From: CBDAUN01 sp965214875
GTDB taxonomy: Bacteria > Pseudomonadota > Gammaproteobacteria > Arenicellales > JAJDZL01
Reading direction: 5' to 3'
Assembly (NCBI GenBank): GCA_965214875.1
Contig: OZ243980.1
Span: 1,922,001 to 1,986,000 of the forward strand
Length of the DNA stretch: 64,000 bases
The stretch's first letter is position 1, and every line of letters begins with the position of its first letter. Both the position numbers and the translations under genes were made by a program. The notes under the pieces are model-generated. The model was not told the DNA's origin. It did not search any database and saw only the letters and a program-made list of their open reading frames with translations. Below are positions 37,430 to 46,996 of this stretch, one piece after another.

Positions 37430-37981
37430 ATGATCAATGACGGATTCCTCGGCTGCGACCGGCTCGAGTCGCTAGCCCAGGTTAAAGATTGTCTAACAGA
37501 AAATAGCTTTCAAGGTTTTATGTCGGTAAAGCGTTTGCGTCTTTCAAAGTGCGACTTAGACGCTGATTTTCCAGGCATGTATTTGGTAGCCCAAAATCCT
37601 GCGTAACCTACGAAATTCCTTGAACAAGGAACCCGGGGCAGACTCAAAGGTCAGGACCCAAATGTCGGAATTGACAAATTGCAGGCTAATTGGATTCAAG
37701 GTGCCTTTGTCCTTTATGTCGGGAGAATCGATCGTACATTACGAACAAGGATTGGTGAACTGATCGATTTCGGAAGCGGAAAGCCGGTTGAACATCGAGG
37801 CGACAGATATCTTTAGCAGCTGGAAAATTCTGAAAGCATGCGCTTATGCTGGAAAGAGAGGAAGCGAGGAGAGTCAAGTCAGGAAAAGTCGAAATTTCTG
37901 CTAGAACTTCGAAGTCACTACGGAAGCTTGCCGTTTGCAAATTTGAGAGATCTTTCATGCATTGCTTCACACAGAGTGTGA
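37430..37981 (+). pseudogene. GIY-YIG nuclease-like protein, two nonsense codons
   Basis: A single frame of 184 codons from ATG 37430 to TGA 37981, broken by TAA (37604) and TAG (37814). It reads DADFPGMYLVAQNPA, then KGQDPNVGIDKLQANW, IQGAFVLYVGRIDR, GELIDFGSGKPVEHRGDRYL and later SHYGSLPFANL. This is the pattern of a family of ~190-aa GIY-YIG-type proteins; the TAG falls where Trp is usual (YLWQL). It is probably an old island gene. Confidence 0.7.
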
Positions 37982-38061
37982 TGCCAAACTCCGAGCAAAA
38001 ATCAACTTCTTTGGGAGATGCGGCAGATTTAACAAGGCATAGGCGGCATTTCGGAAATCAA

Positions 38062-38145
38062 GCGCCACTGTCCATCCGCCGGTTGTCGTTCCTCAGCTCT
38101 TCAAGTCACTTTGGACTGGCACCATTCCACTGGAAAATTAGACGA
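38062..38145 (-). pseudogene. Fragment of a UvrD-like helicase gene
   Basis: The minus strand reads IFQWNGASPK, stop, LEELRND, matching IIFQWNGASPKRLKDLKND of the larger helicase fragment at 42.7-43.8 kb. Only about 80 bp remain. Confidence 0.65.
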
Positions 38146-38489
38146 ACTTAACGACCTGTTCAATGCAACCGCCATGGAATGTTTTAGCTTGCCGTATGCA
38201 AATGGCTTTTCCGGCATCGACGAGCACCGTTTCAATCCGCCAACTTCTATCATGCCTTGGCTAGGCAGCTTGATTTAACCAGTCGAGAGTGGGTAGCGGT
38301 CGATAGATTCGTATGCCTCGTGAAACCAAATGGGTCGATCGATTGGACTGAGTTATGCGAATAGATTCCTCTAAGGTCATTGCGCTCCTAACGGAATTTC
38401 ATAAAATCGATTATTGGGAAGATACTCACTAGGACTAGTGCATTCTATCGTGAAATTCATGAGTTGAAGAACATATCAAGGGTGCCGGT
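38146..38489. other. Region without a supported gene
   Basis: About 340 bp between the helicase scrap and an IS481-like copy. No recognisable gene; probably decayed coding DNA. Confidence 0.4.
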
Positions 38490-38522
38490 TCACCTTGTCC
38501 GGGTTCAGATACATGTGAGACT

Positions 38523-38567
38523 GCCCGCTCTTCCCCGTAGGACGTAGTCCGAAGGGGAAGAGCGGGC
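38523..38567 (+). promoter_or_regulatory. Subterminal hairpin in the IS481-like leader
   Basis: 14-bp perfect arms GCCCGCTCTTCCCC and inverse. Copies 2 (41611-41655) and 4 (53312-53356) have GCCCGCCTCCTCCC with matching changes on the other arm, so pairing is conserved. Confidence 0.7.
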
Positions 38568-38634
38568 GCGAAAATTTTTCAGGTAGCATAGTGCCTAACA
38601 AAAATCCAACAGCCGAAAGGCGGGAGATAGCGCT

Positions 38635-39654
38635 ATGCAAATCAAATATCCGCACCGCAAATTTTATCGCCTCGACGCGATCCGCGACGAACTTTCGCCG
38701 CAGGCCGCCGAGCGCTTCGACAATCTCGCGCTGTTCGACCAGCTTCGCCTCGAGGGCGCGACCGAAGCGACCGCCCTGAAGGCGATCGGCTGCTCCCGGG
38801 CCACGCTCTACCGCTGGAAGCGGCGCCTGCGCGAGCAGGGCGTCCGCGCCCTGGCCAACCGGTGCCGCCGCCCGCATCGGGTGCGGCAGCGCCAGTGGAC
38901 CGCCGCCGAGCTCGAGCTGGTGCGCCAAACGCGCCAGCGCTTTCCGCTGTGGGGGCGCGCCAAGATCCGCGCCGTGCTGGCGCGCGAGCACGGCTTCGCG
39001 CCCAGCGAGTCCGCCACCGGGCGCATGATCGCCCGCCTGGTCCGCACCGGCCGGGCCGAGCCCGTCGCGTTCTACTACGGGCGAACAAAACCCAAGCGGC
39101 GGCGCAAGTTCGACCGCCACGCCAAGCGCTGGCGCTACGGCGACCGCGGCCGAAAGCCCGGCCAGATGGTGCAGATCGACCATACGGGCGTCGCCATCGA
39201 GGCCGGCTTCTGCGTCAAGGAATTCAAGGCGGTGTGCCCGGTCTCCAAGCTGTGCTACATGCGCGCCTATTCGCGCGCCACCGCCGCCTGCGCCTCGAAG
39301 TTCCTGGACCATCTGATCCGCCAGGCGCCGTTCGATATCGAGTCGGTGCAGGTCGATGGCGGCAGCGAGTTCATGGCCGAGTTCGAGACCGCCTGCCAGC
39401 AGCGCGGCATCGCCCTGTTCGTGCTGCCGCCCAGAAGCCCCAAATACAATGGCTGCGTCGAGCGCGCCAACGCGGCCGGCCGCTACGAGTTCCACCAGTT
39501 CTACGACGGCGAGCTGAGCGTGGGCGCGCTGAACGTCGAGCTGGCCGAATTCGAGCGCTTCTACAACGCCTATCGCCCGCATCAGGCGCTCGGGCAAACA
39601 ACGCCCATGCAGGCGTATAATGAAAACTTCAACCAAAGCGCACTTGCCGCCTGA
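38635..39654 (+). CDS. IS481-like transposase (copy 1)
   Basis: 339 aa. An N-terminal helix-turn-helix (ALKAIGCSRATLYRWKRRLR) is followed by an integrase core with the DDE residues in QIDHTGV, VQVDGGSEF and NGCVERAN. The C terminus is FYNAYRPHQALGQTTPMQAY. Start MQIKYPHRKFYR is shared with copy 4. The frame is uninterrupted, so this copy may still move. GC content is much higher than in the surrounding genes. Confidence 0.9.
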   Translation: MQIKYPHRKFYRLDAIRDELSPQAAERFDNLALFDQLRLEGATEATALKAIGCSRATLYRWKRRLREQGVRALANRCRRPHRVRQRQWTAAELELVRQTRQRFPLWGRAKIRAVLAREHGFAPSESATGRMIARLVRTGRAEPVAFYYGRTKPKRRRKFDRHAKRWRYGDRGRKPGQMVQIDHTGVAIEAGFCVKEFKAVCPVSKLCYMRAYSRATAACASKFLDHLIRQAPFDIESVQVDGGSEFMAEFETACQQRGIALFVLPPRSPKYNGCVERANAAGRYEFHQFYDGELSVGALNVELAEFERFYNAYRPHQALGQTTPMQAYNENFNQSALAA

Positions 39655-39845
39655 AAAGTCTCATATGCATTGAACCAGTACATCACCTTGAAAAGACAGG
39701 CCATGGTCGGATAACATACCTGCTATTGCGGAATCGGGTAGAGGTCGCGGCATATGAGCCACGGCCTTGGCTATCGGGGGAAGCCGGCATCATCCGATGC
39801 TCAAAGCGCCGTTTCCAAAAATCGGCAATATCAAGATGACCGAAG

Positions 39846-40196
39846 ATGGATGAGAAGCTGCAGGAAAAATATCACGAACTGGACAAGCGAATCGACCTGC
39901 TGAAAGAAGAAATGAATACATCGTACGAACGACTGAATGCGTCATATGAGCGACTGACCGCATCGCATGAGCGACTGAGGGCCGACATGGCCGAGCGGGA
40001 TGCCAGGCGCGATGCCGACATGGCCGAGCGGGATGCCAGGCGCGATGCCGACATGGCAAAGCGAGATGCCGACATGGCAAAGCGCGACAAGGATAATCAG
40101 CGCTGGATTGTCGGATATGGAGTCGCTCAAATCGCGATAACTATCGGTGTGCTGGGTGCGGGCATGGCATTTCTTGCGCTGATCCTGCCCCGCTAG
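39846..40196 (+). CDS. Small coiled-coil protein with C-terminal membrane helix
   Basis: 116 aa. After MDEKLQEKYHELDKRIDLLK come repeated units YERLNAS, YERLTAS, HERLRAD, then two copies of MAERDARRDAD and MAKRDAD-type repeats, a long helical coiled coil. A single hydrophobic helix (VAQIAITIGVLGAGMAFLAL) ends the protein. There is no enzymatic motif. A shorter relative with a stop codon is at 20895-21158; the unit number differs between them, as expected from repeat expansion. Function unknown. Confidence 0.72.
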   Translation: MDEKLQEKYHELDKRIDLLKEEMNTSYERLNASYERLTASHERLRADMAERDARRDADMAERDARRDADMAKRDADMAKRDKDNQRWIVGYGVAQIAITIGVLGAGMAFLALILPR

Positions 40197-40984
40197 AACC
40201 CAAGTCGGGATGCCAGGCGCCCGATGCGCGATTTCAACGGTCCGCCGCCGCTTTGATTTTTGAAAAAGGGTGCGCACTCTCCGGTGGACAGATTGCCAAG
40301 GTTCGCTCTTACGCTTCTGAGAAGTACGCAAGATTGGCATACGAGTCATTCCGCTTTTGGTCCTGCTGCAATCTTCTAAGCGAGACCGCTCCCGCCGCGC
40401 CAAGCGACCCATGAAGCAGGGCTTTGCGCTGAGATCTGAGTCTACGGAGCGGAACCGGTCTGTTAATCGTGCAGCAAACCGCAACTCACTGATTGGGCCG
40501 CACACGGAAATATTGTGCTAAATTGTGTTTCCATGAGGCTGGCGGCGGCCTTTCCTGCCGCGAGGCTGGCTGGTTCGTAGAACTCGCTCTCCAATCAAGA
40601 CCCGGCGGCTCAAGCAACCGATTCAATCGGAAAGGCTCCAGCATCGTCCCGATCGACTAACCGCATACCGAGCCGGCCTGCCGAAAAATGATGCCGTCTC
40701 CAGCTTCACGATGCTCGCTTCCATCTCAACCCCTTGCCTGACTTAGTGCCTGTGCCGCACGCGCAAGCATTCGAGGAGCGCATTACCCAAAATGCGGAAG
40801 CAGCTATTTTAGCCTCTTGCCAACGACTGTTCTGCTGCTCTTCTCTATTCACGGCTACCAATAGCTTGCACTCCCTCGAAAATATTAAATTCCTATCGAG
40901 ATGCCATCAGGGCATCGCTTCCCGCCAAGCATGAAAGCTATTCCATGGCGGCATGCAACTGCTCGGACTTCGTATCGGCGATAC
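40197..40984. other. Region without a supported gene
   Basis: Nearly 800 bp; only chance frames seen on both strands. Probably decayed DNA between IS copies. Confidence 0.45.
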
Positions 40985-41225
40985 CGAAAAGCTCGGTTAG
41001 GATGCTGGCGCAAGAAGTCTACGCAGAAAGAATGAAAGGTTCTCGACTGTATGCGTTTGCTATTAGGCGGTCGCTGATCAATTTCACAAAATCAAGCAAG
41101 GGACATTGCAGAACGGCAAATCGCCGCAACTCAGGTTTCCGGCATCCCGGCATGCGTGATCATCGGATGACAGCGGCAGAATCCATCTCCACCAGTCCTG
41201 TGCAGTCTCAAGCGCGAATCGGATT
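40985..41225 (-). pseudogene. Second fragment of a UvrD-like helicase gene
   Basis: The minus strand reads NSKRIQSRTFHSFCVDFLRQH, close to DSKRIQLRTFHSSCVDFLRQH in the larger fragment at 42690-43813. Similarity upstream of this is poor. It is a diverged copy rather than a recent duplicate. Confidence 0.6.
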
Positions 41226-41275
41226 GTGACTCTGACACGGCGATCGCCAATGGTTCGGGCTGCCGGTCAGCGGAT

Positions 41276-41583
41276 TCATTGCAGGCCGCGATTGCAAACC
41301 CGCTTTTTCAACTGCTGAACCTCGCGCAGCGGCAAGTCGGCGAGCTTAGCCACTTTCGCATCAGGCATCCCCGCCTCGGCGAGCAGGCGCTCCGCAAACT
41401 TCAGCCTCTCGCTTCGAGAGCCTTCTTCGCGCCCGTGTTCAACCCCTGCATCGATTGCTTCCTGAAACGTGTCCGGCAACGCTCCGTTCCACACCTTCAT
41501 CACGTCTAGCATGGCTTTGTCTCCCGGCCTGATCGCCTCTGTCTCCCGCTCGACCGCTTCTATTTTAACGGAAGTGGCCGCAT
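41276..41583 (-). pseudogene. C-terminal fragment of an Rpn/PD-(D/E)XK-type protein cut by an IS481-like element
   Basis: About 100 residues (AVERETEAIRPGDKAML..., RSERLKFAERLLAEAGMPDA, VAKLADLPLREVQQLKKR) resemble the C-terminal helical tail of Rpn-family recombination-promoting nucleases. The 5' part is missing because the IS481-like copy 2 begins at 41584. Confidence 0.6.
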
Positions 41584-42689
41584 TGTCCGGGCTCAGATAC
41601 ATGTGAGACCGCCCGCCTCCTCCCGAAGGACGCAGTCCGAAGGGAGGAGGCGGGCGGCGCGAAAATTTTTTGAGGTAGCATGGCGCTTGATTAAAACTCA
41701 AAAGCCGAAAGGCGGGAGAGCGCCATGCAAACCGAATGTCCGCACCGCAGATTTTATCGCATCGATCCGATCCGCGAACCCGTTTCGACCCAGGCCGCTG
41801 AGCGCTTCGACCTGATCCGGCTCTACGACGAGCTTCGCAGCGAAGGCGTCTCGGAACGCGCCGCGCTCAAAGCGGCCGGCTGCTCCAGGGCGGCAGCGCC
41901 AGTGGACCGCCGCCGAGCTCGAGCTGGTGCGCCAGGCGCGGCAGCGCTTCCCGCTGTGGGGGCGCGCCAAGATCCGCGCCGTGCTGGCGCGCGAGCACGG
42001 CTTCGCGCCCAGCGAGTCCGCCACCGGGCGCATGATCGCCCGCCTGGCCAGCACCGGCCGGGCCGAGCCGGTCGCGTTCTACTACGGGCGAACAAAGCCC
42101 AAGCGGCAACGCAAGTTCGACCGCCACGCCCGCCGCTGGCGCTACGGCGACCGCGGCCGAAAGCCCGGCCAGATGGTGCAGATCGACCACATGAGCGTCG
42201 CCATCGAGGCCGGCTTCTGCGTCAAGGAATTCAAGGCGGTGTGCCCGGTCTCCAAGCTGTGCTGCATGCGCGCCTATTCGCGCGCCACCGCCGCCTGCGC
42301 CTCGAAGTTCCTGGACCATCTGATCCGCCAGGCGCCGTTCGATATCGAGTCGGTGCAGGTCGACGGCGGCAGCGAGTTCATGGCCGAGTTCGAGACCGCC
42401 TGCCAGCGGCGCGGCATCGCCCTGTTCGTGCTGCCGCCCAGAAGCCCCATTTGCAATGGCTGCGTCGAGCGCGCCAACGCGGTCAGCCGCTACGAGTTCC
42501 ACCATTTCTACGCCGGCGAGCTCAGCGTCGGCGCGCTGAACGTCGAGCTGGCCAAATTCGAGCGCCTCTGCAACACCTATCGGCCGCATCAGGCGCTCGG
42601 ACAACGCACGCCCATGCAGGCGTATAATGAAAACTTCAACCAAAGCGCGCTTGCTGCCTGAAAAGTCTCACATGTAGTGAACCCGTACA
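41584..42689 (+). mobile_element. IS481-like element, copy 2 (internally deleted)
   Basis: Left end TGTCCGGGCTCAGATACATG, right end TGAACCCGTACA. A ~95-bp internal deletion near 41890 breaks the transposase frame. No clear target duplication, so flanking DNA was probably rearranged. Confidence 0.8.
41725..42661 (+). pseudogene. IS481-like transposase (copy 2), frameshifted
   Basis: Starts MQTECPHRRFYRIDPIREPV, loses the helix-turn-helix C-terminal part after AAGCSRA by deletion, and resumes in another frame at VRQARQRFPLWGRAKIRAVL. The DDE core is present, but no full product can be made. Confidence 0.85.
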
Positions 42690-43813
42690 GCTTTCATGCA
42701 CTTTGCATTCATTTTTTCTTTCGCCTGCGCCAATAGCTTGTTGCTTCGTGCAATCACCAGACAGGTTTCCCGCAGGTTTTTCGATATCGATTGGATCTCG
42801 GATATTAAACCGTCGACTTCTTCTTCAAAGCTTCGAAAACGCTTAAATCGAACCGCGCCTTCTGTAGACCGGCGAGACACGCTGTCTTTCTTCATACTGA
42901 CTCGCCTAGGATTATTCGCGATGAGCAGGTTGGCAATCTTAACCACGCTTGCAGGACATCGATAGTTTTCCGGAAGCTGCACAATCTGCGGAGCGTAGTC
43001 GTTCTTCAAATCCTTAAGTCGCTTCGGACTGGCTCCATTCCACTGGAAAATTATCTGATCATCGTCAGCTACAACGAATAGATTCGAACTTGAATCTGGA
43101 CATAGCAGGCGCAGAAGCTTGTACTGGGCCAAATTCGTATCTTGAAACTCGTCGATACATACATATTTGTAGACTGTATGCACCTGCTGAGCAATACGCG
43201 ATTTACTTTCAAGCAATTCGCACGTGAGATGAAGCATAGAACCAAAGTCGAGCTGATTTTCAAGGATAAGTCGATCTATGTAGTTGCCGAAAATATTTTG
43301 AAGCGCAACGCATTGATCTTCCCTGTCTTCCTTAAAGTACTTAGGAAGAGCGTCAGGATTAATGCCATGTGCAAACATCGTATCAATCTTTTTCAGAAAA
43401 CCAAAAAGATCATCTTCTTCTACTTTGTTGCTGGCGTTAACTTCGCTCAGAACAGCAAGACGATCTTTCTCGTCTGTAATCACTTGAAAATCAGGGCGAA
43501 GTCCCAAATGACTCCCATGCTGGCGCAAGAAGTCCACACAGGAAGAATGAAAGGTTCTCAACTGTATTCGCTTGCTATCCTCACCGACCAGTTCGCGAAT
43601 CCGGTTCTGCATTTCAGTTGCAGCCTTAACGGTGAAGGTCAAACCGAGAACCCGGAATCTCTCATCAGGCGCATTGTTGATCAGATTGGCTATCCGCAAA
43701 GTTAAAACCGCTGTCTTCCCGGACCCGGGACCGGCCAATACGAGCATTGGGTCTCCCGTCCAGTCAAGGGCTAGTCTCTGATTTTCGTTCAAGTTTGAAG
43801 CGGAAATCGTCAT
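42690..43813 (-). pseudogene. UvrD/Rep-family helicase, 3' part removed by an IS481-like element
   Basis: The N-terminal ~375 residues of a superfamily 1 helicase. Walker A is LAGPGSGKTAVLTLR and motif II is VCIDEFQDTN; motif III DDDQIIFQWNGA and motif IV-like LPENYRCPASVVKIAN follow. The frame then runs into the IS481-like end at 42690, so helicase motifs V and VI are lost. ATG 43813 (MTISASNLNENQRLALDW) is taken as the start. Two further scraps of similar helicases (38.1 and 41.1 kb) lie nearby. It would have been an island gene acting on DNA ends. Confidence 0.82.
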
Positions 43814-43872
43814 CAGTTTCAATCAACCACAAGCGACAATATTTACCTGATTCCCAGTGCATCAGCAATTCA

Positions 43873-43975
43873 ATAATGAGCCCTCTAGTCCCGCGCCGCG
43901 GGACCACCAGTCTCGCAGAAACATCGACTTTCTATATGAAATAATATCAATTACTTATCAATTTAATTTCTGGAA
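43873..43975 (+). repeat. Dispersed palindromic repeat, copy B
   Basis: AATGAGCCCTCTAGTCCCGC, an inverse arm, then CGCAGAAACATCGACTTTCT and an AT-rich tail. It matches 10391-10497 over about 100 bp. Confidence 0.75.
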
Positions 43976-44113
43976 AGGATATTCAAACTGACTAAAGGTA
44001 TTGCGGTTAGTTGATGCCCGCAACGCGAGTTCAACCAACCGCAATATGAAACGAACTCAAATTAACTGATCGGTGCAGCGTTTCCACTAGCATCCTCCGC
44101 CCTGAATGGCGAT

Positions 44114-44884
44114 TTAGGAGCATTTCCCATGTCGGGTCGTATAGCGACAAGCAGGGAAACCAGAGCATCCCCAGAACTGTCTACCAACGTTAGGCCCGCG
44201 CCGGACCGTCCGAAGCATCATATCTTTCCCGCATCTAGGACATCTGAGAGGAGCCCCATGCCGCTTCCGTTCACTAACGTCACGCAAATGCTGCCGATGC
44301 ATATCCGCGGATGCCGAAAGACATTCTGACTGGATGGCATGGAACGCGGCAGATGCCTGTTGTTCGGAAAGAACCGTTTTACGAAATGAACGGATGTATG
44401 CAGTGAAATTTCGACCGACCGTTACGTTAGTCGGCATCTCCGTTTTGAGCCGTGCGTCTCCGGCAAACACTACAACTGAGTGGATGATGTCGCGAGAAAG
44501 ACCCAGCCTCGACAGCGTGCGCTCCACCGCCTTGACATGCCGGTAGTTTTGTCGTAGCGGATTCTGAAAACGGAAATTGCTGCGTCCCTTGAATGCTTGC
44601 GTCCAATAGCGGTCGCGCTCTGCGCCAAATATCCAGCCGCCCATGTTCTTGGTTTCAACCACGAACACGCCGTACCTGGAGACAAATATGTGATCAATTT
44701 GCGTCGTGCCATCCGGTGCTGGGAGCGTCACATTGTGCAACGGCCTATAGGTGGACTTCGGCAATGCAAGCCACGCCCTGAGCGATACCTTCAGTTCACC
44801 AGCATAGCCCTTGCCGCCTGCCGCGCCGAACACGGTGCCGAATATTTTCCCGAAACTCATGAGCATTGATGCATTCCAGTTCAC
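44114..44884 (-). CDS. NERD-domain nuclease-related protein with C4 zinc ribbon
   Basis: 256 aa. The N-terminal NERD domain shows QIDHIFVSRYGVFVVETKNM, a PD-(D/E)XK-like core (Asp, then Glu-x-Lys), followed by WIFG. The C terminus has CPRCGKDMMLRTVRRGPNVG and then FWGCSGFPACRYT, a topoisomerase-type C4 zinc finger. The combination suggests a DNA-binding nuclease. The start is GTG 44884 or ATG 44866. It lies inside the R-M island and fits a defence or DNA-processing role; that role is inferred. Confidence 0.85.
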   Translation of the reverse strand: MNWNASMLMSFGKIFGTVFGAAGGKGYAGELKVSLRAWLALPKSTYRPLHNVTLPAPDGTTQIDHIFVSRYGVFVVETKNMGGWIFGAERDRYWTQAFKGRSNFRFQNPLRQNYRHVKAVERTLSRLGLSRDIIHSVVVFAGDARLKTEMPTNVTVGRNFTAYIRSFRKTVLSEQQASAAFHAIQSECLSASADMHRQHLRDVSERKRHGAPLRCPRCGKDMMLRTVRRGPNVGRQFWGCSGFPACRYTTRHGKCS

Positions 44885-45166
44885 TATTCACTTTATTCCC
44901 TAATCGACAATTGACAGGTCGCAAAACAGCAGGAAACCTTGCACCAGTAAGATGCTAATACAAAACGCACTTTCGCCCATCGACTGAAAGCGCAGAGCCA
45001 GAAACGGCACGAGGCATTCCGCTAATCATGAATATTCTACCATTCAGATTCCTGCAACGCCTACTGCGCAAAGCGGCCATCTCGCCAGCACGAAAACTGA
45101 TGTTCCCGCAGAGAAAATAGATAAATACAGATGCTCTCAAATCAGTGCTGAAAGCACCGGATTACC

Positions 45167-45271
45167 TCATTTTTTGGGTTGCGGTTCTGGTTTGGGCGGA
45201 GGTTTAGGGGGAGATGGATTTGGGCGTCTTGGGGGCACGCCTCGCTGTTCAACCGGACCTCTATGTTGCAT
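45167..45271 (-). CDS. Small proline-rich ORF overlapping the two-TM gene
   Basis: 34 aa, ATG 45271, overlapping the 3' end of the upstream gene by 11 bases in another frame. It is Pro/Lys-rich (RPNPSPPKPPPKPEPQPKK). It may be a separate tiny protein or the original C-terminal tail of the upstream protein after a frameshift. Confidence 0.4.
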   Translation of the reverse strand: MQHRGPVEQRGVPPRRPNPSPPKPPPKPEPQPKK

Positions 45272-45773
45272 ACCTTGCTCGCTCAACTTCAAACGCTTCC
45301 GTTTGCGCTATTGAATTAGCCTTATCGTCGATTCTAAGATCACAGAAATCTACCGCATTACTCAATCGAAGCATCACTTGCTCTTTTATATTGTTTGCCT
45401 CAGCATCAGACAAAGCACCACTTCTAACTTCATCCCATAATGAGCGGTATTCAATTTCAATGTCTGATAGCTGCCTATTGACCACTTTCAGTTTAATATG
45501 CTGTTGAGTTGGTTCAACAACGAGATCATAAATGACAATCAAGCCAATCATGCCTCCAAAAATGGCAGTCCCAACTTCTGGAATAAAAGGCAGGAAATCA
45601 AAGGCAGAAGCAAATGCGCCCACGCCGCTGGCTGCAAGGATCCAGCGAATGATATTGCTATGAAGTCGATATTTCTTTTCAACGATCGCAAAATAACGGG
45701 TGATGCGAGCGACTTCGAGAAGCCCGTCCCAAACAGAATGGTAAATATGATCAGAAATCATGCATTTAGGCAT
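45261..45773 (-). CDS. Two-transmembrane protein, SLATT-like architecture
   Basis: 170 aa. After ~35 N-terminal residues come two hydrophobic helices (about 40-60 IIRWILAASGVGAFASAF and 66-88 EVGTAIFGGMIGLIVIYDLV), then a helical cytoplasmic tail (VEPTQQHIKLKVVNRQLSDI). This layout resembles SLATT-type 2TM effectors that accompany nucleotide-signalling defence systems, but I cannot confirm the family. It may instead be an uncharacterised island gene. It lies between the NERD gene and an IS481-like copy. Confidence 0.6.
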   Translation of the reverse strand: MPKCMISDHIYHSVWDGLLEVARITRYFAIVEKKYRLHSNIIRWILAASGVGAFASAFDFLPFIPEVGTAIFGGMIGLIVIYDLVVEPTQQHIKLKVVNRQLSDIEIEYRSLWDEVRSGALSDAEANNIKEQVMLRLSNAVDFCDLRIDDKANSIAQTEAFEVERARYAT

Positions 45774-45840
45774 TTAGTATTCGCGCAAAAGAGCCTGTCC
45801 ATCCTATTTTAAACATTCAGCCTCAGGAAATTCCACTATT

Positions 45841-46763
45841 TGTACTGGTTCAATACATATGAGACTTTTCAGGCGGCAAGTGCGCCTTGGTCGAAGTTTT
45901 CATTATACGCCTGCATGGGCGTTGTTTGCCCAAGCGCCTGATGCGGGCGGTAGTCGTTGTAGAAGCGCTCGAATTCGGCCAGCTCGGCGTTCAGCGCGCC
46001 CACGCTCAGCTCGCCGGCGTAGAACTGGTGGAACTCGTAGCGGCTGACCGCGTTGGCGCGCTCGACGCAGCCATTGTATTTGGGGCTTCTGGGCGGCAGC
46101 ACGAACAGGGCGATGCCGCGCCGCTGGCAGGCGGTCTCGAACTCGGCCGCGGACTCGCTGCCGCCGTCGACCTGCACCGACTCGATATCGAACGGCGCCT
46201 GGCGGATCAGGTGGTCGAGGAACTTCGAGGCGCAGGCGGCGGTGGCGCGCGAATAGGCGCGCATGTAGCACAGCTTCGAGACCGGGCAGACGGCCTTGAA
46301 TTCCTTGACGCAGAAGCCGGCCTCGATGGCAACCTCATATGGTCGATCTGCACCATCTGGCCGGGCTTTCGGCCGCGGTCGCCGTAGCGCCAGCGCTTGG
46401 CGTGGCGGTCGAACTTGCGCCGCCGCTTGGGCTTTGTTCGCCCGTAGTAGAACGCGACCGGCTCGGCCTGGCCGGTGCGCACCAGGCGGGCGATCATGCG
46501 CCCGGTGGCGGACTCGCTGGGCGCGAAGCCGCGCTCGCGCGCCAGCACGGCGCGGATCTTGGCGCGCCCCCACAGCGGGAAGCGCTGCCGCGCCTGGCGC
46601 ACCAGCTCGAGCTCGCGGTCGGTCCACTGGCGCCGCCGCACCCGGCGAGGACGGCGGCAGCGGTCGGCTAGGGCGCGGACGCCCTGCTCGCGCAGGCGCC
46701 GCTTCCAGCGATACAGCGTCGCCCTGGAGCAGCCGGCCGCTTTGAGCGCGGCGCGTTCCGAGG
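45841..46763 (-). mobile_element. IS481-like element, copy 3 (5' truncated)
   Basis: The transposase-side end TGTACTGGTTCAATACATAT is intact at 45841. The leader end is replaced at 46764 by a fold-back derivative. Outer flanks CTATT (45836-45840) and CTATG (46997-47001) share four bases, so copy 3 plus the fold-back may have moved as one unit. Confidence 0.75.
45869..46763 (-). pseudogene. IS481-like transposase (copy 3), truncated and frameshifted
   Basis: Starts within SERAALKAAGCSRATLYRWK, so the N terminus is missing. A small deletion near 46338 (IDHMRLPSRPA against IDHTGVAIEAG) shifts the frame. The second half, with VQVDGGSESAAEF and NGCVERAN, is open in another frame. Confidence 0.85.
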
Positions 46764-46996
46764 TGTACGGGTTCAATGCATATGAGACTGTCAGGCTGCC
46801 AGCACGGTTTGGTCAAAGTTCCGGCCATGCGCCTGCATGGGCGCCGTTTGTCCGAGGGCCTGATGCGGCCGGCAAGCGTTGTAGAAGCGCTCGAACCGGG
46901 CCAGCTCGATGTTCAGGGCGCCCGCAGGCGTATAATCAGAGCTTCGACCAAACCGCGCTGGCCGCCTGACAGTCTCATATGCACTGAACCCGTACA
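46764..46996. mobile_element. 233-bp fold-back derivative of the IS481-like element
   Basis: Left end TGTACGGGTTCAATGCATAT and right end ATATGCACTGAACCCGTACA are inverted copies of the same transposase-side end. The interior is two partial copies of the transposase 3' region. It has no coding capacity and lies directly upstream of hsdR. Confidence 0.75.

Larger units (their letters stand above)
38496..39682 (+). mobile_element. IS481-like element, copy 1 (intact)
   Basis: The left end TGTCCGGGTTCAGATACATG and the right end TGTACTGGTTCAATGCATAT (inverted) enclose one transposase. Direct repeats TCACCT flank it (38490-38495 and 39683-39688). Ends beginning TGT and a single DDE transposase fit IS481-type elements. 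The leader holds a conserved hairpin. Confidence 0.85.

Noticed and set aside
38476..39636. Long open frames antisense to the IS481-like and IS1380-type transposases
   Set aside because: High GC removes stops on all frames. The repeated Ala/Arg/Leu-rich products occur in every copy, mirror the transposase codons and show no domain.
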